Positions 57,636-64,000 of a stretch of DNA of 64,000 nucleotides are shown in pieces (the first letter of the stretch is position 1; each line of letters begins with the position of its first letter). The translations under genes were made by a program, and so were the position numbers. This stretch comes from Pseudofulvibacter geojedonensis. GTDB taxonomy: Bacteria > Bacteroidota > Bacteroidia > Flavobacteriales > Flavobacteriaceae. The stretch covers positions 1 to 64,000 of the forward strand of contig NZ_JBHTJM010000011.1 of the NCBI RefSeq assembly GCF_042675745.1, written 5' to 3'. The notes below the pieces were generated by a model. The model saw nothing but the letters and a program-made list of their open reading frames with translations, was not told where the DNA came from and did not search any database.

Positions 57636-58289
57636 ATGAATCTAAGCGAATTTATTATAAATGATGTACCTCCGGTTGATATAAATCAACCGATTAATCA
57701 TATTCAAAAATCTTTTAACCAACTAACTTATTCGCATATACCTGTAGAACAAAACGGTCGTTTTATTGGTTGTATTTCTGAAAATGACACTCATTGCTTA
57801 GATGCCAACAAAACAATTGAAGAATACCTGTACACTATAGAACGTTTTTTTGTTTCACCTCACACCAATTGGCTTGATGTATTAGAGGCTTTTGCTCAAA
57901 ACGCCAGTAACATTATGCCTGTTTTAAAAGAAGACAAGTATATTGGATATTATGAACTTAAAGACATTATTAGTCTTTTTGACCAGACACCATTCTTCTA
58001 TGAAGCTGGAGCTGTACTTATTGTTCAGAAAGGTGCTAAAGATTATTCTTTTAGTGAAATTTCTCAAATAGTCGAATCTAACAACGTTAAGCTTTTAGGA
58101 GCTTTTATTACAAAATACGACAACGACCTCGTTCAAATAACTTTAAAGATATCCAACTCTGGTTTATCTGAAATTATGCAAACTTTTAGACGTTATAGTT
58201 ACGATGTAATAGCTGGTCATGAAGAAGACAGTTATATAGAAAGTTTAAAAGATCGCTCTGAATATTTACGCAAATACTTAAATATTTAA
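57636..58289 (+). CDS. CBS-domain protein with C-terminal ACT-like domain
   Basis: 217 residues. A CBS pair occupies residues about 1-125 (SHIPVEQNGRFIGCISEND, IMPVLKEDKYIGYYELKDII). Residues about 135-215 have an ACT-like pattern (GAVLIVQKGAKDYSFSEISQIVESNNVKLLG, LVQITLKISNSGLSEIM). Likely an adenine-nucleotide or small-molecule sensor. First gene of CBS-nadK-DUF6089-uppS-bamA-ompH; nadK starts 2 bases after its stop. No established function. Confidence 0.82.
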   Translation: MNLSEFIINDVPPVDINQPINHIQKSFNQLTYSHIPVEQNGRFIGCISENDTHCLDANKTIEEYLYTIERFFVSPHTNWLDVLEAFAQNASNIMPVLKEDKYIGYYELKDIISLFDQTPFFYEAGAVLIVQKGAKDYSFSEISQIVESNNVKLLGAFITKYDNDLVQITLKISNSGLSEIMQTFRRYSYDVIAGHEEDSYIESLKDRSEYLRKYLNI

Positions 58290-58291
58290 TC

Positions 58292-59176
58292 ATGATTAAA
58301 GTAGCTGTTTTTGGTCAGTTTGACAATAATTTCCCCAAAGAGCACGTGTCTTTAGTTATTAATCATTTACTAAAACACAATCTAGAAATATATTTAGAAT
58401 CTAAGTGTGCAGAAAAAATAAAAGAGATTTTCTCTAACTCGTTTGCCACTTTTTCTTCTCATCTAGATTTAGATAATAGTTTTGATTTTTTAATTAGCAT
58501 TGGTGGTGACGGCACCATTCTAAGAGCTTTATCTTTTATTAGAGACCTTAATATTCCCATAATTGGTGTCAACTCTGGAAGACTAGGTTTCTTAGCCACT
58601 ATACAAAAAGAAAATATAGAAAAATCTTTAAACAACATACTTAACAACCAGTATACTATTTCTGAAAGAAGTATACTTGCTTTAGAAACTTTAACTCCTC
58701 TTAACGAAAATGAAGATCCGTTTAATTATGCATTAAACGAAATTGCAGTAAGTAGAAAAAATACCACCTCTATGATAACTGTAAAAACATTCTTGAACTC
58801 ACAACATTTAACATCCTATTGGGCAGACGGACTAATTGTTGCTACACCCACTGGGTCTACCGGATATTCATTAAGTTGCGGAGGCCCTGTTATATCTCCT
58901 AGTGCCAAAAGCTTTGTATTAACCCCAATTGCACCGCACAACCTAAATGCAAGACCTCTAGTTATTCCAGACGATACAACTATTACACTAAAAGTAAGTG
59001 GCCGAGAAGAGTTTCATTTAGTATCATTAGATTCAAGAATACTAACTGTTAAAAACGAAACAGAATTAATCATTAAAAAAGCCCCATTTACTATTAAAAT
59101 GATTACCCCAAAAGGTGAAAATTTTTTAAAAACATTACGAAACAAACTATTGTGGGGAGAAGACAAAAGAAATTAA
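58292..59176 (+). CDS. nadK: NAD kinase
   Basis: Phosphorylates NAD to NADP. 294 residues. Motif FLISIGGDGTILRALSFI, PIIGVNSGRLGFLATIQ, LNEIAVSR, and YWADGLIVATPTGSTGYSLSCGGPVISP, which are the diagnostic blocks. Cytoplasmic. Starts 2 bases after the CBS protein, so the pair is probably translationally coupled. Confidence 0.97.
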   Translation: MIKVAVFGQFDNNFPKEHVSLVINHLLKHNLEIYLESKCAEKIKEIFSNSFATFSSHLDLDNSFDFLISIGGDGTILRALSFIRDLNIPIIGVNSGRLGFLATIQKENIEKSLNNILNNQYTISERSILALETLTPLNENEDPFNYALNEIAVSRKNTTSMITVKTFLNSQHLTSYWADGLIVATPTGSTGYSLSCGGPVISPSAKSFVLTPIAPHNLNARPLVIPDDTTITLKVSGREEFHLVSLDSRILTVKNETELIIKKAPFTIKMITPKGENFLKTLRNKLLWGEDKRN

Positions 59177-59270
59177 TACAATAAAAAGTTTATAATCTTG
59201 TTTTATACAGATAAAACTTATCATTGTGGAGCCATCATTTTTATTATATTTGCATTCTTTTACAAAAACC

Positions 59271-59969
59271 ATGCAACGTCTAACCTTATTTATTACATTA
59301 ATATTCAGCGGTATATCTTTTGCACAGATTCATGAGGTTGGTTTATATTTAGGAGGTACCAATGCAATTGCTGATGTTGGAGCTGCAAAATATATAAACC
59401 CTAACGATATTGCTTTTGGTGGTATTTATAAATGGAATAGAAGTCCAAGACATTCATACCGTTTTACAGCAATTTACGCCAATATAAAGGATGATGATGC
59501 CAACTCTTCTGATCCTAGAAGAAAAATACGAAACTTATCTTTTGAAAATACTATTAAAGAATTATCGGCTGGTTTAGAATTTACTTTTTGGGATTTTGAC
59601 TTGCATGACAAACATCATTCTTTTGTAAAAACCACACCTTATCTTTATACCGGTATTTCTTATTTCCAGTACGATGCCCTTGTACTAGAAAATGGTTCTA
59701 TTGAAAAATACAATACTCATAGCACATTTGCTATACCAATGTCTTTAGGGATTAAAACATCCTTATCTAGGAGGTTTATTTTAGCTTTCGAGATAAGCGC
59801 AAGATACTCTTTTACCGACGACCTAGATGGGAGCAACCCTGTTAGAGACAAAGAAGAATTTGAATCTTTAAAGTTTGGTAACATCAACAGTAATGACTGG
59901 TATGTTTTTACTGGCTTTACTTTAACTTATACTTTTGGCGAAAACCCATGCTTTTGTAAATACGAATAA
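59271..59969 (+). CDS. DUF6089 outer-membrane-like protein
   Basis: 232 residues from the ATG at 59271, which gives a signal peptide (MQRLTLFITLIFSGISFAQ). The N-terminus of the mature part (IHEVGLYLGGTNAIADVG) and amphipathic strands (HSYRFTAIYANIKDDD, FILAFEISARYSF) fit the DUF6089 family of small barrels. Always found near uppS and bamA in Flavobacteriia in my recollection, suggesting an outer-membrane biogenesis role. The uppS start follows its stop with no gap. Confidence 0.85.
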   Translation: MQRLTLFITLIFSGISFAQIHEVGLYLGGTNAIADVGAAKYINPNDIAFGGIYKWNRSPRHSYRFTAIYANIKDDDANSSDPRRKIRNLSFENTIKELSAGLEFTFWDFDLHDKHHSFVKTTPYLYTGISYFQYDALVLENGSIEKYNTHSTFAIPMSLGIKTSLSRRFILAFEISARYSFTDDLDGSNPVRDKEEFESLKFGNINSNDWYVFTGFTLTYTFGENPCFCKYE

Positions 59970-60710
59970 ATGGAACTACTAGATCAACTTGACAAAAATC
60001 GTATTCCAAACCATATTGCTATAATAATGGATGGCAATGGTAGATGGGCTAAAAAAAGAGGACTTTTGCGAGTACTAGGACACGAAAAAGGAGCTAATGC
60101 CGTTAAAGAAGCTATAAAAGGAGCTGGAGAAGCAGGTATAAAACACCTAACACTTTATGCTTTTTCTACTGAAAACTGGAACCGTCCAAAAGAAGAAGTA
60201 GATAAACTAATGAATTTATTGGTTTCTTCACTAAAAAAAGAATTCAAAACACTTAATAAAAATAAGATTAGGTTAAATGCTATTGGCAACCTACACGAGT
60301 TACCTCAAAAAGCTCAAAATGAATTAAAAGAAGTCATAGAAAAGACCAAAAATAATGAAAACCTCACTTTAACTTTGGCTTTAAGCTATGGTTCTAGAGC
60401 AGAACTTCTAAATTCTGTTAAGAATATTGCTACTAAAGTTAAAAATAACATAATTTCTGTCGAAAATATTGACGAATCAATTATTAATGAGCATCTTTAC
60501 ACGCAAAATTTACCAGATGTAGATTTACTTATTAGAACCAGTGGTGAACAACGTATAAGTAACTTCTTGTTATGGCAAATAGCATATGCCGAATTATATT
60601 TTACTGATATACTTTGGCCAGATTTTAAAAAAGAGCACCTTTTTAAGGCGCTTATAAATTATCAAAATAGAGAAAGACGATTTGGAAAAACAAGTGAACA
60701 ACTTAAGTAA
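59970..60710 (+). CDS. uppS: Isoprenyl transferase (undecaprenyl diphosphate synthase)
   Basis: Makes the C55 lipid carrier of peptidoglycan and glycan synthesis. 246 residues. HIAIIMDGNGRWAKKRGL with the catalytic Asp, AFSTENWNRPKEEV, LALSYGSRAEL, PDVDLLIRTSGEQRISNFLLWQ and the ELYFTDILWPDF region are intact. Directly follows the DUF6089 gene and overlaps the start of bamA. Confidence 0.97.
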   Translation: MELLDQLDKNRIPNHIAIIMDGNGRWAKKRGLLRVLGHEKGANAVKEAIKGAGEAGIKHLTLYAFSTENWNRPKEEVDKLMNLLVSSLKKEFKTLNKNKIRLNAIGNLHELPQKAQNELKEVIEKTKNNENLTLTLALSYGSRAELLNSVKNIATKVKNNIISVENIDESIINEHLYTQNLPDVDLLIRTSGEQRISNFLLWQIAYAELYFTDILWPDFKKEHLFKALINYQNRERRFGKTSEQLK

Positions 60711-63237
60711 GAAACTTAGCTTTTTATTTATTCTATTTGTTTTAGGTGCATCTGTTCATGCACAAGAAGGCAACTATACACCAGGATCTAAATATATAAT
60801 TGAAGATATAACTGTTTCCGGAAACGCAAGCTTTAATAAGCAAACCATTGTTACCTACTCTGGATTAAGAAAAGGGCTAAGCCTTGTTGTTCCGGGAGAA
60901 AAAACAAGTAATGCCATTAAAAAACTATGGTCTTCTAACCTTTTTAGCAACGTAAACATCTATGTAACAAAAGTAGACGGAAATGCTATTTATTTAGATA
61001 TTGAAGTTACTGAATTACCGACTTTAAACGAAGTTAAAATAACGGGGATTAAAAAAGGAAAACACGATGATATTATCAAAGAAAACAACCTAAAAAAGGG
61101 AACACGTGTTACAGAAAACCTTTTAACAACCACCAAAAATTACTTAGAAAATAAATATGCTAAAGAAGGTTATTTAAAAAGCAAAGTTTATTTAAACCCT
61201 GTAACTACAAAAGATTCTACTGGCAAAGAACTGGTAAATTTAGTAGTTAATATTGATCGTGGTGATAAAGTAAAAATAAAAAACATCAACTTTTCTGGTA
61301 ACGAAAGTTTTGCTAGCTCTAAACTAAAAGGAGCTATGAAAAACACTAAACAACGCAACCCAATTAGAATCTTTAAGAGGTCTAAATTTATTGAGAAAGA
61401 TTACCAGGAAGACTTAAAAAAAATTGAGGCTAAATACAAGGAAAGCGGATTTAGAGACATTAAAGTTACCAGTAGTGACCCTACCTATAATGAAGACGAA
61501 ACTATTTCTTTAAATATTGACATCAAAGAAGGTAAAAAATATTACATAGGTGATATTAATTTTACCGGAAACACCGTTTACCCTGACAAATTTTTAAGGC
61601 AAAAATTAGGTCTATACAAAGGCGACATATACAATGGTGTTTTACTTGAAAAGCAAATTGCAGATGCATCAGATCCAGATGCAGATGACTTAACAAACTT
61701 ATACCAAAACAATGGGTATTTATTCTCTAATATTGTACCAGTTGAAGTGGGCGTTAGAAACGACACTATCGATTTCGAGATAAGAATTTCTGAAGGTAAA
61801 TTAACACACTTTAAAAACATATCGGTTGTTGGTAATGATAAAACTAACGATCATGTTATATACAGAGAATTAAGAACCAAACCTGGTCAAGTTTATAGCA
61901 AACAAAAAATTGTTCGTAGTTTACGTGAATTAGGACAATTAGGTTTCTTTGACGCTGAACAGCTTTCTCCTAATATCAAAAACCCAAATCCTAATGAAGG
62001 TACAGTTGACGTTGAGTATTCTGTGGTTGAAAAAGGATCTAGTCAAGTTGAATTACAAGGTGGATTTGGTGGAGGTGGATTCATTGGTACTTTAGGTCTA
62101 TCATTTAACAACTTCTCTATTAGAAATATCTTTAACAAAGAAGCATATAAGCCACTACCAATGGGTGACGGGCAAAGATTGTCCTTAAGAGCTCAAGCTA
62201 GTAGATTTTTTCAAACATATAGCTTTTCATTCTCTGAGCCATGGCTTGGAGGAAGAAGACCTCAACAATTTTCTGTTTCACTATCTCAAACCAGTCAGTT
62301 TAGATTCGATCCTGTAGCTAGAGATGTAGATAGAGATCAACGTTTTTTAATTACTGGTGTTACAGTAGGTTTAGCTAGACGATTACAAGTACCTGACGAT
62401 TACTTTACACTTAGCACTGCTGTTTCCTTTCAGCATTATAATTTAAAGAACTACCAAACAGGTATTTTTCAAAATATTAGTAATGGTTTTTCTAACAACT
62501 TAGCCTTTACAGTAGGTTTATCTAGAAACAGTTTATCTATCAACCCTATTTTCCCTACTGCAGGTTCTAAGTTTGGAGTAACCGGAAAATTTAGTATTCC
62601 TTACTCTTTATTTAATGGTGTAGATTATGCAGATTTAGAGCGTCAAAGAGAAATTGCTGTTGAAGATAACAACAGAAATGCTCTAGCTAGAATAGATCAA
62701 GAAAAATACAAATGGTTAGAGTTTTACAAAATTAAATTCGACGGAGATTGGTATAATACCTTATACAAAAAATTAGTCTTACGTTCTAATATGCAATTTG
62801 GGTTCTTAGGAGCTTATAACAATGATAGAGGTATCATTCCTTTCGAGCGTTTCTTTGTTGGAGGTGATGGTTTAGGAGCTTTTAGTTTAGATGGTAGAGA
62901 AGCTGTTGGCTTAAGAGGTTATCCAAACCAATCATTATCTAGCACAGATGGAGGAACCATTTTTAACAAATTCTCTTTAGAACTAAGACACCCAATTACT
63001 ATGAATCCATCTGCTAGTATATTTGCTCTAGCTTTTATGGAAGGAGGTAATTCATATAATACTTTTTCAGATTATAATCCATTTGACATTTATCGTTCAG
63101 CTGGAGCAGGAATTCGTATATTTATGCCAGCCTTTGGATTATTGGGTATCGATTTTGGTTACGGATTTGACACTTTACCAGGTCAACCAAAACGTAACGG
63201 TTGGGAAACTCACTTTATCTTAGGTCAGCAATTTTAA
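60694..63237 (+). CDS. bamA: Outer-membrane protein assembly factor BamA
   Basis: Core of the BAM complex. About 847 residues. Several POTRA repeats occupy residues about 20-430 (YIIEDITVSGNASFNKQTIV, VKIKNINFSGNESFASSKL, YYIGDINFTGNTVYPDKFL, HFKNISVVGNDKTNDHVI), then the Omp85 barrel with FFVGGDGLGAFSLDGREAVGLRG carrying the conserved R-G motif, ending ..FILGQQF. Non-ATG start: GTG at 60694 gives a tidy signal peptide (NNLSKKLSFLFILFVLGASVHAQ), while TTG at 60682 would add four residues. Either way it overlaps the uppS 3' end by 17-29 bases. Confidence 0.95.
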   Translation: MNNLSKKLSFLFILFVLGASVHAQEGNYTPGSKYIIEDITVSGNASFNKQTIVTYSGLRKGLSLVVPGEKTSNAIKKLWSSNLFSNVNIYVTKVDGNAIYLDIEVTELPTLNEVKITGIKKGKHDDIIKENNLKKGTRVTENLLTTTKNYLENKYAKEGYLKSKVYLNPVTTKDSTGKELVNLVVNIDRGDKVKIKNINFSGNESFASSKLKGAMKNTKQRNPIRIFKRSKFIEKDYQEDLKKIEAKYKESGFRDIKVTSSDPTYNEDETISLNIDIKEGKKYYIGDINFTGNTVYPDKFLRQKLGLYKGDIYNGVLLEKQIADASDPDADDLTNLYQNNGYLFSNIVPVEVGVRNDTIDFEIRISEGKLTHFKNISVVGNDKTNDHVIYRELRTKPGQVYSKQKIVRSLRELGQLGFFDAEQLSPNIKNPNPNEGTVDVEYSVVEKGSSQVELQGGFGGGGFIGTLGLSFNNFSIRNIFNKEAYKPLPMGDGQRLSLRAQASRFFQTYSFSFSEPWLGGRRPQQFSVSLSQTSQFRFDPVARDVDRDQRFLITGVTVGLARRLQVPDDYFTLSTAVSFQHYNLKNYQTGIFQNISNGFSNNLAFTVGLSRNSLSINPIFPTAGSKFGVTGKFSIPYSLFNGVDYADLERQREIAVEDNNRNALARIDQEKYKWLEFYKIKFDGDWYNTLYKKLVLRSNMQFGFLGAYNNDRGIIPFERFFVGGDGLGAFSLDGREAVGLRGYPNQSLSSTDGGTIFNKFSLELRHPITMNPSASIFALAFMEGGNSYNTFSDYNPFDIYRSAGAGIRIFMPAFGLLGIDFGYGFDTLPGQPKRNGWETHFILGQQF

Positions 63238-63240
63238 ATT

Positions 63241-63257
63241 TTGGCACGATATTTTCA
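63241..63257 (+). promoter_or_regulatory. Sigma-54-like -24/-12 element before ompH
   Basis: TTGGCAC-N5-TTTCA: a full -24 half and a degenerate -12 half, beginning three bases after the bamA stop. The distance to the ATG at 63274 would give a very short leader, which weakens it. Confidence 0.2.
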
Positions 63258-63273
63258 ATTAACCTTTTAGATT

Positions 63274-64000
63274 ATGAAAACAAAAGTTCTTTTTATTCTT
63301 TTTTTACTTACTACAACTGTAAGTGTAAAGGCTCAACGAAGTAATATTAGATTAGGATATATTGATACAGAATATATTTTAGAAAATATTCCAGAGTATC
63401 AAGAAGCACTTTCGCAGTTAGACAAAAAGGTACAGAAGTGGAAAAGTGAAATTGACTTAAAACTTCGTAATATTGAAAAGAAAAAAGAAGACTTAAGAAA
63501 CGAACGTGTTTTATTAACTAAAGAATTAATAGAAGAAAAAGAAGAAGAAATTGCAATAGAAGAGGCAGAAATTTTTGACTATCAACAAAAACGATTTGGA
63601 CCAAATGGCGACTTAATTATTCAAAAAAAGACATTAATTCAGCCAGTACAAGACCAAGTTTTAACAGCTGTGCAAGAATTGGCTAAAGCTAAGAAATACG
63701 ATTTTATATTCGATAAATCTGCAGACATAGTAATGCTGTATTCTAACAAAAGACATGATTTAAGCGATTATATAGTTAGAAGTATTACTAGAGCTGCAAA
63801 AAGAAAGCAAGCTAAAAACAGAAAGTCTAAAAAAAATGCAGAAGAAGAAGATGTGATACCTGTTATCAACAAAGAAAAAGATGAAAGACAACGCATATTA
63901 GACGAAAAGAAAGCGAAAAGACAAAAAGAATTAGAGGAAAGAAAAAAGAAAGCTTTAGAAGCAAGGGAAGCGAAAAGAAAGGCTTTTGAAGAAAGAAGAA
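63274..64000 (+). CDS. OmpH/Skp-family periplasmic chaperone (cut by window end)
   Basis: Partial: 242 codons are in the window and the frame is still open at the right edge. Signal peptide MKTKVLFILFLLTTTVSVKA. The start RLGYIDTEYILENIPEYQEA is the typical OmpH beginning, followed by long coiled-coil arms (residues about 45-110) and the returning strand region KYDFIFDKSADIVMLYSNKR near residue 150. After about residue 170 an extra, very charged Lys/Arg/Glu helix extends to the end, longer than classical Skp. Helps unfolded outer-membrane proteins reach BamA, encoded just upstream. Confidence 0.9.
   Translation, partial: MKTKVLFILFLLTTTVSVKAQRSNIRLGYIDTEYILENIPEYQEALSQLDKKVQKWKSEIDLKLRNIEKKKEDLRNERVLLTKELIEEKEEEIAIEEAEIFDYQQKRFGPNGDLIIQKKTLIQPVQDQVLTAVQELAKAKKYDFIFDKSADIVMLYSNKRHDLSDYIVRSITRAAKRKQAKNRKSKKNAEEEDVIPVINKEKDERQRILDEKKAKRQKELEERKKKALEAREAKRKAFEERR

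Noticed and set aside
1..64000. tRNA, rRNA, CRISPR array or insertion sequence
   Set aside because: Reading the intergenic regions showed no cloverleaf pattern, rRNA core sequence, regularly spaced repeats or transposase frame. A tRNAscan/Infernal run would be decisive.

Overview
The window is a strongly A+T-rich, gene-dense chromosomal segment from a member of the Bacteroidota, almost certainly a marine-type Flavobacteriaceae. The basis is gene content (DUF5686/CarboxypepD_reg outer-membrane protein, DUF6089 protein, 2TM-domain protein, folK-deoxynucleoside kinase fusion, PD40-OmpA protein, GDSL-FadL pair, OmpH with a charged tail), lipoproteins with ..SC/..AC lipoboxes, weak Shine-Dalgarno signals, and promoters of the Bacteroidetes type TTG-N17-23-TAnnTTTG. 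Genus is not resolved. I found no rRNA, tRNA, CRISPR array, insertion sequence, prophage or integron; this is core chromosome with a few lineage-specific genes.

Layout. 1-250: non-coding, with a strong promoter pointing off the left edge. 0.25-9 kb: putative porin, RNase HII, a large two-module lipoprotein, a small membrane protein, and two unrelated pyrophosphatases side by side (membrane ion-pumping HppA and soluble Ppa). 9-15 kb: DUF5686 outer-membrane protein with a Cys-containing small protein, pyruvate dehydrogenase E1 beta, and etfBA. 15-20 kb: bifunctional nuclease, a nucleoside transporter with an added N-terminal domain, thyA, a membrane-anchored DHFR fusion, fabD. 20-28 kb: lipoprotein, galE, sugar aminotransferase, waaA (envelope glycan), mutS, DUF1573 protein, SpoU methyltransferase. 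28-32 kb: MBOAT acyltransferase, SGNH partner and an unknown secreted protein. 32-38 kb: KatG, FolK-dNK fusion, SppA. 38-46 kb: small unknown proteins, queuosine precursor transporter, AsmA, DUF4238, DUF2797, GH3. 45.7-48.3 kb: an OmpA-family protein and a 52-residue lipoprotein, flanked by the two longest intergenic regions, which share a sequence motif. 48-53 kb: murI and the tig-clpP-clpX proteostasis group. 53-64 kb: GDSL lipoprotein/FadL pair, alpha/beta hydrolase-pdxJ, and the run CBS-nadK-DUF6089-uppS-bamA-ompH, which joins lipid-carrier synthesis to outer-membrane protein assembly.

Themes: envelope construction (UppS, BamA, OmpH, WaaA, GalE, MBOAT/SGNH, AsmA, porins, MurI) and thymidylate/folate metabolism (ThyA, membrane-tethered DHFR, FolK-dNK, nucleoside transporter). 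Rho-independent terminators are numerous and well formed; several sit directly against the next start codon. I see no obvious new defence or mobile system. The least explained items are the motif-rich intergenic regions around 45.8-46.1 and 47.8-48.1 kb with the tiny lipoprotein, the MBOAT/SGNH cassette, and the domain fusions.
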